Source: Planctomycetales bacterium
GTDB lineage: Bacteria > Planctomycetota > SZUA-567
Length of the DNA: 64,000 bases
Direction: 5' to 3'
Assembly: GCA_025997475.1 (NCBI GenBank)
Contig: BNUQ01000006.1
Coordinates: forward strand, 1 to 64,000
The first letter of the stretch is position 1, and every line of letters begins with the position of its first letter. The notes under the pieces were generated by a model, which saw nothing but the letters and a program-made list of their open reading frames with translations, ran no database searches and was not told the DNA's origin. Positions 52,253 to 61,250 of this stretch are shown here, piece after piece. The translations under genes were made by a program, and so were the position numbers.

Positions 52253-52313
52253 TAGGTCGTATTCATTTTGAATTGCCGTCGCAGTTCGCCAATCATCGCG
52301 AACATCAGGCAGG
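52253..52313. mobile_element. Relic of an IS427-type left end
   Basis: TAGGTCGTATTCATTTTGAA, then GTCGCAGTTCGCCAATCATC and GCGAACAT, match the left end and transposase 3' end of the IS at 7664-8546 with scattered changes. No transposase remains. Confidence 0.8.
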
Positions 52314-52511
52314 TCTAATTAAAACTCCATAAAAAGAGGAAACCCAAATAAAGAGCGGTCGCCGCCGCGGCGCGGGCGTTATGGCGGCGGTAATTAAAAC
52401 CGGTATGATAAACAACGCAAAATTGAAGAATCTTGAATCTTAAAGATTCTTAAGTCCCTTAAAATTATTATCGTCGGGGCGCGCCCGCTCTCCGGCGAAC
52501 AAGGAGCAATT
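52314..52511. other. Gene-free gap before the SPFH gene
   Basis: No gene. Contains AGCAGGTCTAATTAAAAC (the repeat word seen near 1012) and TTAAGATTCTTAAGTCCCTTAA. A ribosome site AAGGAGC precedes 52512. Confidence 0.4.
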
Positions 52512-54500
52512 ATGGATAACCGCATCGAAACCGCGTCCCGCGCCGAAACCGTCGCGCTCGGCGGCGGATTTTTGCAACTCGCGGTGAGCGTCGCGCTGTT
52601 GATTTTGTCGTTGCACTCGCCGGAAAAATTAGTCCTGCAAATTATCGCGGCGCAAACCGGCGCCGGCGTCGCGGTCTTTCTCGCCTGCTTCGCCCACTTG
52701 CGCCTCCGCCGCGCCCGCGTCCTCGAACAACTCGACCGCGAGCAAGTCGAAAATTCGCGCCACGCCCAAGGACTGGCGTCGCTGTTCAGCCCCGACGACA
52801 TTCCGCCCGCCGAGCGCAATTGGCGGCAATTCAATAAGTATCTCACGCCGGCCATCAGCGTCGTTATCGCCTTATTATTATTGACGCCGCTGGCGCGACT
52901 GCTCGCCGGCGAGTTCGCTTTATTCTCCGCCTTGCCGCTAAAAATCGACGTTTTGCTCGGCATTTTGCCGTTGCTCGCGGCGTTTTTGTTGTTCCTCACC
53001 GGCACTTACGCCTCGGGTTTGGCGCGGGTTCCCGCGTGGCGCAACTTGCGCGCCGGCGCCGGTTACGCGCTCGTCTCGGCGCTGTGGCTGGCGCTGTTGG
53101 GCGTAACCGCGTTGCTCGGTTTCAAAATCAGTTTTTATCCTCTGCGCGTCGCGGCGTTGCTGACGGTCGCGGGCGCGACGTTGCAAGCGGTCGAAATTTT
53201 GCTGACGACGGTTTTTGAGCATTACCGTCCGCGCGTCGCCAAAGTCGAGCCGCGCGCGCCTTACGACTCGCGCTTGTCAGGATTGCTCGCCGAGCCGGAG
53301 GGCGTTTTTCAGGCGCTCTCGCAAACGCTCGATTATCAATTCGGTTTTCGCGTGTCGGACACGTGGTTTTTCCGCTTCGTCGAAAAATCGCTCGCGCCGT
53401 TGGTGTTGCTGATGTTGGCGACGTTGTGGCTGATGTCGTGCGTCGTCGTCGTCGCGCCCGGGCACGCCGTCGTCGTCGAGCGCTTCGGCGCGCCGCGCGG
53501 CTTGGGCAATCGTCAACTGCAAGCCGTCGATTGGGACGCCTTCGCCCGCGAATATCCGCCGCTGAAAAACGGTCTGCATTTCAAGTTGCCGTTTCCGTTT
53601 GAGCGCGTCTTAACGGTTACGCAAGACCGCTCGACGGTGCTTACTTTCGGACATCGCGAAGACGACGCGCCCGCCGTCGCGGACGATGGACACGGACACG
53701 GCGACGAAGCGGCGGACGAATCGGGCGCGGCAAATTGGGAAGTGGTGCACGCGACCGACGAAACGCAATATCTGATGCCGTTGCTCGACCGCGACGCCGT
53801 CGCCGGCAAAGCGGGCGGTCCCGACGTGATGTTGTTGTCGGGCGAATTTTTGGTGGAGTATCGGATTGCGAGCGACGCGGACGTGTATCGGTTTTTATAC
53901 AACTATCGCGACGGCGCCGCGATGTTGCCGGTGTTGGTTGAGCGGGAACTGACGGCGTCGCTGGCGGGCGAGGATTTTTGGCGGGTGTTGACGGCGCAAG
54001 CCGACATCGGGACGCGCGTGTTTGACCGCCTCGCGGCGGCGATTCGGGACGCGGGGTTGGGGCTGACGGCGCAGGCGTTTATCATCGCCAACACGCATCC
54101 GCCGGCGGGCGAAACGGGCAAGGCGTTTTTAGCGGTAACGTCGAGCGCGCAACGGCAGGAAACGGAAATCAACGACGGCAAAATCGAAGCGACGAAAATT
54201 TTGGGTTTGGCGCCGGCGGAAGCGGAAGAGGTGGTCAACGAGGCGGAGGCGTATAAGCGGCGGCGGACGGCGCTGGCGCAAGCCGACCGCGATTGGTTTG
54301 CCCATCAATTACAGGCCTACGCGGCGGCGGGCGGCATTTTCCGTGCGGAAAAGGAAATGCGAATGTTGGAAAACGGCTTGGGCAAAACGCGCAAGGTCTT
54401 ACTGCCGAACGCGGCGACGCTGATTATGGACGACAGCAAAGCCATCGACCCCAACGACATCAACAGCATTATGGCGCGACAGTTGGCGGGGAACGAGTGA
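52512..54500 (+). CDS. HflK-like SPFH/Band 7 protein with polytopic N-terminus
   Basis: 662 residues. Five or so membrane spans in residues ~1-250, a further span ~298-315, then the SPFH domain: SCVVVVAPGHAVVVERFGAP (~308-327) and YPPLKNGLHFKLPFPFERVL, and the long helical tail with AEAEEVVNEAEAYKRRRTAL (~580). HflK family proteins form large cages with HflC and restrain FtsH. A His/Asp-rich insert (DDGHGHGDEAADE) is unusual. HflC is not adjacent. Similar extended proteins occur in planctomycetes and relatives. Confidence 0.8.
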   Translation: MDNRIETASRAETVALGGGFLQLAVSVALLILSLHSPEKLVLQIIAAQTGAGVAVFLACFAHLRLRRARVLEQLDREQVENSRHAQGLASLFSPDDIPPAERNWRQFNKYLTPAISVVIALLLLTPLARLLAGEFALFSALPLKIDVLLGILPLLAAFLLFLTGTYASGLARVPAWRNLRAGAGYALVSALWLALLGVTALLGFKISFYPLRVAALLTVAGATLQAVEILLTTVFEHYRPRVAKVEPRAPYDSRLSGLLAEPEGVFQALSQTLDYQFGFRVSDTWFFRFVEKSLAPLVLLMLATLWLMSCVVVVAPGHAVVVERFGAPRGLGNRQLQAVDWDAFAREYPPLKNGLHFKLPFPFERVLTVTQDRSTVLTFGHREDDAPAVADDGHGHGDEAADESGAANWEVVHATDETQYLMPLLDRDAVAGKAGGPDVMLLSGEFLVEYRIASDADVYRFLYNYRDGAAMLPVLVERELTASLAGEDFWRVLTAQADIGTRVFDRLAAAIRDAGLGLTAQAFIIANTHPPAGETGKAFLAVTSSAQRQETEINDGKIEATKILGLAPAEAEEVVNEAEAYKRRRTALAQADRDWFAHQLQAYAAAGGIFRAEKEMRMLENGLGKTRKVLLPNAATLIMDDSKAIDPNDINSIMARQLAGNE

Positions 54501-54686
54501 GCGGTGGGCAGTTTTCGGCGGCAATTTATTGCCGCCGACTGCAAGGCGCGACGCGCGGCAAACTTCAATCGCCCGCCGTTTTAACGGCGGGTAAGATTTG
54601 AAAGTAAAGCCGCCCGCTTCGCCTTTGTAATTTGCCCCGTGGGCGCAATACTTCCCGACTTTCAATTCTTAATGAAAGGGATAAAT

Positions 54687-55223
54687 ATGTGGAAATTCTT
54701 ACCGGTGTTGGCGCTGGCGGTGTCGGCGACGGCGGCGGAAAATTTGTCCGCGCCGCCCCCGTTTGACCAACCGGCGGTGTCGCCGGCGGCGGAATTGTTG
54801 CGGCTGTTGAATTTCGAGCGGGTCTATGACGGCGCGTTGCGGCAACAGATGCAGGAATTAGCCGCGCAACTGCCGTTAGCCGCGCAACACGCCGACGAGT
54901 TGCAACAATTCAGCGAGCAATATCTGAATTACGCGACGCTGAAACCGCAGATTGAAGCGGCTTACACGACGACGTTTTCCGACGAGGAATTAACGGAATT
55001 GGTCAACTTTTTCGCCACGCCGACCGGTCGCAAATGGGCGGAAAAATATCCCGAACTCTTGCGGCAAGTCCGCGAAATCGGCGCGGCGCAAACCCGCGCC
55101 CATGCCGCCGAATTGCAACAAATCCTCACCGGCAATTTGCCCGCCGCCGCGCCGGAAGCAGTCCCGGCGCTCGCGGCGCCGGAGGCGGCGAAAGACGAAC
55201 GGATGCCGGACGACGAATGGTGA
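54687..55223 (+). CDS. DUF2059 exported protein
   Basis: 178 residues from ATG 54687. Signal peptide MWKFLPVLALAVSATAA. Then the DUF2059 pattern AELLRLLNFERVYDGALRQQ, YTTTFSDEELTELVNFFATP and GRKWAEKYPELLRQ. Ala/Pro-rich tail. Periplasmic protein of unknown role; sits upstream of an FKBP gene in the same direction. Confidence 0.85.
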   Translation: MWKFLPVLALAVSATAAENLSAPPPFDQPAVSPAAELLRLLNFERVYDGALRQQMQELAAQLPLAAQHADELQQFSEQYLNYATLKPQIEAAYTTTFSDEELTELVNFFATPTGRKWAEKYPELLRQVREIGAAQTRAHAAELQQILTGNLPAAAPEAVPALAAPEAAKDERMPDDEW

Positions 55224-55267
55224 CGCGCAATTAAAATTTATTTCCTCAAACGATAAGGAGAAGAAAA

Positions 55268-56029
55268 ATGGCAAGGTTTTGGCAGGGATTGTTGTTGACG
55301 GCGGCGCTCGCGGCGACGCCGGTTTTGGCGGGCGAAGCGACCGACGCTCTGCAAACGGACGCGCAAAAAAGCGGCTACGCGATGGGGCTGTTGTTGTCGC
55401 AACAATCGCAACAGATGTTCGGACCGGTGTTGAAAAACGTGGACTTAAACGCGCTGGGACAGGGCGTCGCCGACGGGCTGAATAAATCGCTCCACGACGG
55501 AGCGCTGAAAATGGACGATGCCGCGATTAAAGCGGTGTTGCAAAAACTGAACGACCAAGTGCAGGAAGAAATCAAGAAAGAGGTGGAAACGATGCAAAAA
55601 CAAGTCGCGGAAAACGCCGTGGTCGCCGAGAAATTTATGGCGGAAAACAAGAGCAAACCGGGTATCAAAACCACCGAGACCGGCTTGCAATATCTCGTCG
55701 TCAAAGAAGGCGACGGCGCGACGCCCCAAGAGGGCGACACCGTGTCGGTGCATTACGTCGGCAAATTGACCGACGGCAAAGAATTTGACAGTTCGGTGGC
55801 GCGCGACGAACCGTTTGATTTTGAATACCCCGGTCCGGTGATTGAGGGGTGGAACGAAATTTTGGGCTTGATGAAAGCCGGCGGGAAAGTTACGGCGTTC
55901 TTGCCGCCGGCGTTGGCTTACGGCGACCGCGGCGCGCCGCCGGTCATTCCGCCGGCGTCGGTGCTGGTCTTCGACATCGAACTGCTGAAAGTTACGCCGA
56001 AAGCGGCGGGGGAAGAAGCGGGGAAATAA
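55268..56029 (+). CDS. FKBP-type peptidyl-prolyl isomerase (FkpA/Mip-like)
   Basis: 253 residues, signal peptide MARFWQGLLLTAALAATPVLA. N-terminal dimerisation helices (~25-130), then the FKBP domain from ~140: GDTVSVHYVGKLTDGKEFDS, PVIEGWNEILGLMKAGGKVT and PPASVLVFDIELLKV. Catalyses proline cis-trans isomerisation in the periplasm and helps folding of outer-membrane proteins. A strong terminator follows. Confidence 0.95.
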   Translation: MARFWQGLLLTAALAATPVLAGEATDALQTDAQKSGYAMGLLLSQQSQQMFGPVLKNVDLNALGQGVADGLNKSLHDGALKMDDAAIKAVLQKLNDQVQEEIKKEVETMQKQVAENAVVAEKFMAENKSKPGIKTTETGLQYLVVKEGDGATPQEGDTVSVHYVGKLTDGKEFDSSVARDEPFDFEYPGPVIEGWNEILGLMKAGGKVTAFLPPALAYGDRGAPPVIPPASVLVFDIELLKVTPKAAGEEAGK

Positions 56030-56064
56030 AAGGGGTTGAGCGTTGAAATAGATTCTGTTCCGCT

Positions 56065-56098
56065 AAAACCGCCCGTGGCGACGGGCGGTTTTATTTTT
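56065..56098 (+). terminator. Rho-independent terminator after the FKBP gene
   Basis: AAAACCGCCCGT-GGCG-ACGGGCGGTTTT followed by ATTTTT, 36 bases after the stop codon. Confidence 0.93.
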
Positions 56099-56210
56099 CG
56101 CCGCGACCCGCGAACCGGCATAATTTTCAATTGCTCTTTTTCCGCGCCGCGCTTACACTTCGCCGTTTTCAATTGCTTAAAATTCTCAAAACGAGCAAGG
56201 AGACCAAACG

Positions 56211-56807
56211 ATGGGTTGCGACGACAAAGATAGCGACGACAAAAAAGAGGAAAAGAAAGACGACGGCAACTGGGGCAAGGAACTTTTGCAATCGCGCTCC
56301 ATCATCATTTCCGAAGAAGTCAGCGAGGAATTGGCGCAAAAAATTTACGCGCAATTGCTGGTGCTTAATCAGCGCTCGACCGTCGAGCCGATTTACGTTT
56401 ATCTGAACACGCCGGGCGGCGACGCCGACAGCGGTTTCGGCATCTACGATATGATGCGCTTCGTCGAAGCGCCGGTCGTTACGATTGTCGCCGGACTGTG
56501 CGCCAGCGCCGGCGTAACCATTTTTCTCGGCGCCGATCCGGGCAAAAATTTCGCCCTGCCGAACGCGCGGTTTTTGTTGCATCAACCCTCGACCGGCGTG
56601 CAGGGACAGGCGTCGGACTTGGAAATCACCGCCAACGAAATCAACAAGACGCGCGAGCGCTACAATCAAGTCGTCGCCGCCGTCACCGGCAGACCGCTCA
56701 ACCAAATCCGCGACGACGCCGACCGCGATTTTTGGATGAGTGCCGAAGAGGCGCGGCAATACGGCTTGGTCGCCAAAATCATCACCCGCCGCGACGAAAC
56801 CAATTAA
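56211..56807 (+). CDS. clpP: ClpP-family serine protease
   Basis: 198 residues. IYVYLNTPGGDADSGFGIYD, Ser in VAGLCASAGVTIFLGAD (~102), His in ALPNARFLLHQPSTGVQGQA (~127) and Asp in DRDFWMSAEEARQYGLV complete the triad. A Lys/Asp-rich N-terminus (CDDKDSDDKKEEKKDDGNWG) replaces the usual propeptide and axial-pore loop, unusual for ClpP1 and suggesting a second ClpP paralogue. Degrades unfolded proteins with a Clp ATPase in the cytosol. Good ribosome site. Confidence 0.9.
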   Translation: MGCDDKDSDDKKEEKKDDGNWGKELLQSRSIIISEEVSEELAQKIYAQLLVLNQRSTVEPIYVYLNTPGGDADSGFGIYDMMRFVEAPVVTIVAGLCASAGVTIFLGADPGKNFALPNARFLLHQPSTGVQGQASDLEITANEINKTRERYNQVVAAVTGRPLNQIRDDADRDFWMSAEEARQYGLVAKIITRRDETN

Positions 56808-56913
56808 AAATTCAGAATTAAGAATTAAGAATTGAGAAGCCCGGGAATAATTACGGTCGTTAAATTCCTGCATTTTTAATTCTTGATTCTTAATTCTTAA
56901 TTCTCAATTCCCG
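56806..56913. repeat. Heptamer-repeat hairpin element (TTAATTC type)
   Basis: Arms AATTAAGAATTAAGAATTGA and TTCTTAATTCTTAATTCTCA around a short core; fills the whole clpP-ubiA gap. Confidence 0.8.
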
Positions 56914-57984
56914 ATGCTTGCCCTCTTCCGCCTACTTCGTTTGCCCGCCACGGTCGTCGCGTTGGCCGATATTCTCGCCGGATGCTGGTTGTTGCGCTTT
57001 GCCGGTTTGGGCGGCGACCTCGCGCGTCTGCCGGCGTTATTGTTGGCGGGCGCGGCGCTGTTTTTGGCGGCGACCGCGTGGCGCGACTGGTTCGGCTACG
57101 CGCGCGACAAAATCCTCAATCCGCGGCAACCGTTGCCCGCCGGCGAAATTTCCCTGACCACCGCTTATTTGCTCGGCGCCGGTTTGACCGTCGCCGGTTT
57201 GATGTTGGCGATGACCGCCGGTTACGCGGCGTTTTATCTCGCCGCCGCCTTGGCGCTGTTATTGCTCGCCGAAGCCGTCGCGTTCCGCTCGGCGGAAATT
57301 ATCGCGCCGCTGACGCGCGGCGCGATTCGCGCCGGCGCGGTCGTTTTCGGTATGAGCGTCCACGCCGGTTTGCCGTGGCTCGCCGCCGAGCCGACCGTGT
57401 GGTTGCCGCCGCTGTTGGTCGGGATTTACGCCGCCCTGACGACGACGTTGGCGCGCTGGGCGCGGCGGGAAATTATGGAAATTCCGGTTGTCGACCGCGC
57501 GGTGGACACGCCGACGGAAATGGACGAACTCGTCCCGCCGCTCACCGGCACCGAACAAAGCGAGTGGCAACGCCGCCGCGAATTGTGGACGTTGACGCGC
57601 CAGAATCACGCCGACCACTTCCGGCGCGCGCCGCATAATTATTTGTTGTCCGTGCGCGGTGCGAAATTCACGCTCGTCGCGCTCTTCCTGACGCCGCTCG
57701 CGGCGGCGCTGATTCTGCCGCGTCCGTTGCCGGTGTTGCTCGGCGTTTTGGCGCTGTGGTTGTGGCTGAGCCGACCGGCGCGGGACTGGTGGATAAAACC
57801 CGATTACGCGACCTTGCCGCGTTTGGTCAAACGCGCGTTGTCCGGCGCTTGTATCTTTAACGCCTTCGTCGTCGCCGGTTTTTGCGGCAATTTTTGGGGC
57901 GGCGAATGGCGGGTCTGCGCCGTCATCGCGCTCCTCGCCGCGCCGGCGCTGGGGCTTAACCGGCAAAAGGCAATTGCGAATTAA
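56914..57984 (+). CDS. UbiA/EboC-like prenyltransferase-family membrane protein
   Basis: 356 residues, eight or so membrane spans. The first motif ATAWRDWFGYARDKILNPRQ then PLPAGEISLTTAYLL corresponds to the prenyl-diphosphate-binding NDxxDxxxD of UbiA, but here with RDWFGYARD, so Asn is replaced by Arg. A long hydrophilic loop TEQSEWQRRRELWTLTRQNH (~215) is an insertion. EboC-type proteins show a similar form. Substrate unknown. Confidence 0.75.
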   Translation: MLALFRLLRLPATVVALADILAGCWLLRFAGLGGDLARLPALLLAGAALFLAATAWRDWFGYARDKILNPRQPLPAGEISLTTAYLLGAGLTVAGLMLAMTAGYAAFYLAAALALLLLAEAVAFRSAEIIAPLTRGAIRAGAVVFGMSVHAGLPWLAAEPTVWLPPLLVGIYAALTTTLARWARREIMEIPVVDRAVDTPTEMDELVPPLTGTEQSEWQRRRELWTLTRQNHADHFRRAPHNYLLSVRGAKFTLVALFLTPLAAALILPRPLPVLLGVLALWLWLSRPARDWWIKPDYATLPRLVKRALSGACIFNAFVVAGFCGNFWGGEWRVCAVIALLAAPALGLNRQKAIAN

Positions 57985-58013
57985 AAATTACAAATTACGG
58001 AAAGAGAGTTGGT

Positions 58014-58119
58014 AGTCGGTAGTTTTTAGTTGATAGCGGTGGAGTTTTATGGGCAAATCCGCGAGCGTCCGCGAAGCGAATCTTTGACCGTCAAACTCCA
58101 CCGCTAAAAACTACCGACT
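58014..58119. repeat. Long inverted repeat upstream of argB
   Basis: AGTCGGTAGTTTTTAG plus AGCGGTGGAGTTT at 58014-58047 pair with AAACTCCACCGCT plus AAAAACTACCGACT at 58093-58119 to form a hairpin of about 27 pairs around a core with GCGAGCGTCCGCGAAGCG. A sequence-divergent member of the same intergenic hairpin family. Confidence 0.8.
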
Positions 58120-58192
58120 ATTAACTACCGACTGCTCTTCATTCGTAATTGCGTTCTCCCCTGCCGGTAAAAATGTAAAAAAGGAAAAACCG

Positions 58193-59068
58193 ATGCTCAC
58201 CGAAGCCATTCGCAAGAGCGACGCGTTAGTCGAAGCGTTGCCCTACATCAAGCAATTCCGCGACCAAATTGTCGTCATCAAATTAGGCGGTAGCGCGCAG
58301 GAAGACGAGACGGTGTTGCGACACATTTTCGCCGACATTGATTTTATGTTGCAAGTCGGCATGAAGCCGGTCGTGGTGCATGGCGGCGGCAAAGAAATCA
58401 CGCGGGCGCTCGCGCAGTCGGGCTTGCCGACGCGCTTTGTCAACGGTCATCGCTACACCGACGCGGCGACGTTGGCGATTGTGGCGCGGGTGCTGATGGA
58501 CGAAGTCAACCCGCATCTGCTGGCGTTGATGCGCGACATCGGCGGCAAGGCGGCGCCGCTGAACGGGCGCGACCATCACTTTCTTAAAGCCCTCAAACGC
58601 CATTATCACGGCGGCGAGGATTTGGGCTTTGTCGGCGAGCCGGTGGCGATTAACGCGGCGTTGGTGTTTGAGATTTTGGCGCGGAGCGAGGTGCCGGTGA
58701 TTGCGCCGATTGCGCACGGTTTGGGCGACGACCGCGAAACGCTTTACAACATCAACGGCGACACCGCGAGCGCGCTCATTGCCCGCGAATTGCACGCGGA
58801 GAAATTGGTGTTTTTTATGGACATCGACGGCATCCGCGCCGACCGCGACAACCCGCAAAGTTTGATTTCGCACGCGACGCAGGCGCTCATTACGGAGATG
58901 AAAAACACCGGCGCGATTAACGCGGGAATGATTCCGAAAACCGAAGCGGCGCTGTTCGCGTTGGCGGGCGGCGTCAAAAAAGTCCACATCGTTTCCGGCG
59001 GTCTGCCGCACGCGCTGTTGCTGGAAATTTTCACGCACCAAGGCGTCGGCACGGAGATTGTGTTGTAA
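58193..59068 (+). CDS. argB: Acetylglutamate kinase
   Basis: 291 residues. QIVVIKLGGSAQEDETVLRH (N-terminal lobe, GG loop), VHGGGKEITRALAQSG, INGDTASALIAREL and FMDIDGIRADRDNPQSLISH. Phosphorylates N-acetylglutamate, usual second step of arginine synthesis; pairs functionally with argG at 1277-2482. Start has AAGGAAAAACC. Monocistronic. Confidence 0.96.
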   Translation: MLTEAIRKSDALVEALPYIKQFRDQIVVIKLGGSAQEDETVLRHIFADIDFMLQVGMKPVVVHGGGKEITRALAQSGLPTRFVNGHRYTDAATLAIVARVLMDEVNPHLLALMRDIGGKAAPLNGRDHHFLKALKRHYHGGEDLGFVGEPVAINAALVFEILARSEVPVIAPIAHGLGDDRETLYNINGDTASALIARELHAEKLVFFMDIDGIRADRDNPQSLISHATQALITEMKNTGAINAGMIPKTEAALFALAGGVKKVHIVSGGLPHALLLEIFTHQGVGTEIVL

Positions 59069-59093
59069 GGCGGGGATTTTTATGAGAGTTGTT

Positions 59094-59269
59094 CTATTCA
59101 ATTGCCACGCCTTTTAAGGCGTGGTGGACGGGTAAAGAAGAAACGGGCTTTAGCCCAAAATAAAAAATGTGGTTTAATTCCATCGGCTTTAGCCGAATGG
59201 TTTATTTGGGCTAAAGCCCATTTTAGAGAGGGCGCCGACCACGCCCTAAAGGGCGTGGCAATTGAATAG
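59094..59269. repeat. REP/MITE-like palindromic element, 176 bp
   Basis: Termini CTATTCAATTGCCACGCC (59094-59111) and GGCGTGGCAATTGAATAG (59252-59269) are perfect 18-base inverted repeats. Inside are GGGCTTTAGCCC twice (one per arm) and CGGCTTTAGCCG near the centre. No ORF; likely a non-autonomous or REP-type repeat. Confidence 0.85.
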
Positions 59270-59311
59270 AGCCACCGCTTGGAGCGCGGAGGATTGGCGA
59301 GAAATAACTCG

Positions 59312-60503
59312 TCAGTCGGTTGGTCTATCCGGCGGCTTCCCGCCGATTTTGTGCCGCCATAAATCCACCGTGATTTTCAGCCAGATTAACGTTACCGGCA
59401 CGGCTTTGACGGCGTATTTCGTCAGATATTCGCGGCGGAACCAGCGCGGAAACAGGTCGGTTGACGACCACGAAGAAAACAGCAACGCCGCCGCCAAGAA
59501 CGCGATATTCAGCCAATTTTTCGGCACGGTCATAAACCACAACGCCACGCCGGTCATCGGCATAATGAACATCGACGACTGTCCTTTATGATTGAAAATC
59601 ACCACCCAAATCAACAGCGCCGCGAAAAGCAAACGCCGGAAATCGGCGGCGGCGTAACTTCCCGTTTTGAGAAACGGCGACATAAAAACCGCCGCGCCCG
59701 CCAACACAAATAATTTCTTGTCGCCCTCCCAGCCAAACCAAGTGTGCAACCACCCCATCGCCGAAATGCCGTAATTCGCGCCGTGTTCAGTCAACAATAT
59801 TTGGACGTAACTGCGTCCCAAAAATTGATAATGCGCCCAGTCGATAACCAACAGCGGCGCGAGAAAGAACGCGACAAGCCAGCCCGCGGCATAACCGCAA
59901 TTGCGCCAAAAACGCGGATACAACAAAAACAGCGCGAAACCGACCACGCCGAAAAGTTTAATATACGCCGCCGCCGCGATGCTTAACGCCGCCGCGCTCG
60001 GCTTGTTTTTTTCGAGGCAACCATAACCAAAAATCAGCAACGCCGCCGTGAGCGCGTTCGATTGATTGTTCTGCACCGCCGTCATCAACGCTTGTCCGGC
60101 GATAAGAATGATGACGCCTTTTTGCAGGCGGGTGAAATGCGGCAGGTAATAAATAGCAAGCAGGAAGGAAACGGCGTTAAGCAGATTCCACGCGGTCAGC
60201 CCCAAATAATCGGGCAACGACGAAAAAACGCCAAAGGACAACGCGAAAGTCGGCGTGTATAAAAAATATCCGCCCCAATCGGTATAGAGCGCGTATAAAT
60301 TTTTATGTTCGATTAGGTGGTAAAACGAATCGCGAAAAATCAGATAGTCGCCATATTTACCCCCCCCCCCCCCCCGCAAGATTTTTAATCGACGCCAACA
60401 CCGTGAGCGCGACGATTAAACCGAACAAATACGCCGGTTGTTGCAGGACGTTTTTCGTGCGGACGATAAAGCGCGACCACGCGGTCGAACAATAATTAAG
60501 CAT
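59312..60503 (-). CDS. GT87-like (DUF2029) glycosyltransferase, interrupted at a G16 tract
   Basis: The ATG at 60503 with GGAGGAG six bases upstream starts MLNYCSTAWSRFIVRTKNVL, then the first membrane span, then runs into sixteen G (60360-60375) and stops at TAA two codons later. The main frame resumes at the tract as GGKYGDYLIFRDSFYHLIEH and continues for ~345 residues to 59312 with about ten membrane spans (TPTFALSFGVFSSLP, NNQSNALTAALLIFGYGCLE). Fifteen or eighteen G would give an unbroken ~397-residue protein. GT87 enzymes use polyprenyl-phosphate sugars. It overlaps the end of xseB by 8 bases. Confidence 0.8.
60360..60375. repeat. G16 homopolymer tract (C16 on plus strand)
   Basis: Sixteen C on the plus strand inside the GT87-like gene near the start; in-frame only with 15 or 18 G, so the current length leaves the gene off. 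Confidence 0.95.
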
Positions 60504-60762
60504 CGGTTTTCTCCTCCTGCCAATCGGCGAGTTCTCCGGCGTTTCCCGTGAGAATTTTTACCCGCGCTTCGGCTTGGTTGATGATTTGATACGCCTGCCG
60601 CAAATTCGCCGTCGCCTGCTCATAACATTTGAGCGCGTCCGCCAACGACAATTCCCCCTGCTCCAATTTCGCCGCCTGTCGCTCGATTTGCGCGACGAGT
60701 TCTTCAAACGACGGGGCGGCGGGCGCGGCGGGCGCGGCGGTGCTTTTAGCGGTTTTAGGCAT
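60496..60762 (-). CDS. xseB: Exodeoxyribonuclease VII small subunit
   Basis: 88 residues. PSFEELVAQIERQAAKLEQG ELSLADALKCYEQATANLRQ is the XseB signature with ESLxxYExG-like coiled helix. Partners XseA in degrading ssDNA. Overlaps rpiB by eight bases and the GT87 start by eight bases, i.e. one operon. An Ala/Pro-rich N-terminus (KSTAAPAAPAAP) is specific here. xseA is not in the window. Confidence 0.93.
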   Translation of the reverse strand: MPKTAKSTAAPAAPAAPSFEELVAQIERQAAKLEQGELSLADALKCYEQATANLRQAYQIINQAEARVKILTGNAGELADWQEEKTDA

Positions 60763-61207
60763 TGGGTTTCTCTTCGATTTTGTCGATGCGCCGTTGGTGG
60801 CGCGGGTCGCGGGAAAACGGCGTGTCCAACCACGCGGACAAAATATCCTCGACGGGGTCGAGAGTTTTGGCGCGCGCCGGCAAAACCACGAGGTTGCTGT
60901 CGTTGTGTTCGCGGGCGAGAGCGGCGACTTCTTGGCTCCAACACAACGCGGCGCGAATCCCGCGCCGCCGGTTGGCGACGTAACTCATTCCCAAACCCGT
61001 GCCGCAAATTAACACGCCGCGCGCCGCGCGCCCGTCCGCCACCGCCGCGACGACTTTTTGCGCGAGGTCGGGATAATCGCACGACGTTTCGCTGTCCGTG
61101 CCGCAATTGACGACCGTCAAGCCGCGCGCCTCTAACAACGCGACCAATTTATTTTTCAGCGCGACGCCGGAATGGTCGTTGCCGATGGCGATGGTGTTGG
61201 CGCTCAT
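60755..61207 (-). CDS. rpiB: Ribose-5-phosphate isomerase B
   Basis: 150 residues. TIAIGNDHSGVALKNKLVAL, DYPDLAQKVVAAVADGRA, catalytic Cys in GVLICGTGLGMSYVANRRRG and AREHNDSNLVVLPAR. Interconverts ribose-5-P and ribulose-5-P. First gene of an operon with xseB and the GT87-like gene. Confidence 0.95.
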   Translation of the reverse strand: MSANTIAIGNDHSGVALKNKLVALLEARGLTVVNCGTDSETSCDYPDLAQKVVAAVADGRAARGVLICGTGLGMSYVANRRRGIRAALCWSQEVAALAREHNDSNLVVLPARAKTLDPVEDILSAWLDTPFSRDPRHQRRIDKIEEKPNA

Positions 61208-61250
61208 TTTGCTTCCTTTCTTTTGGGGGGCTACGAATTTAATCTCTTCG

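Noticed and set aside
52394..53005. 203-residue minus-strand ORF
   Set aside because: Antisense to the start of the SPFH gene, which has a ribosome site and clear domains.
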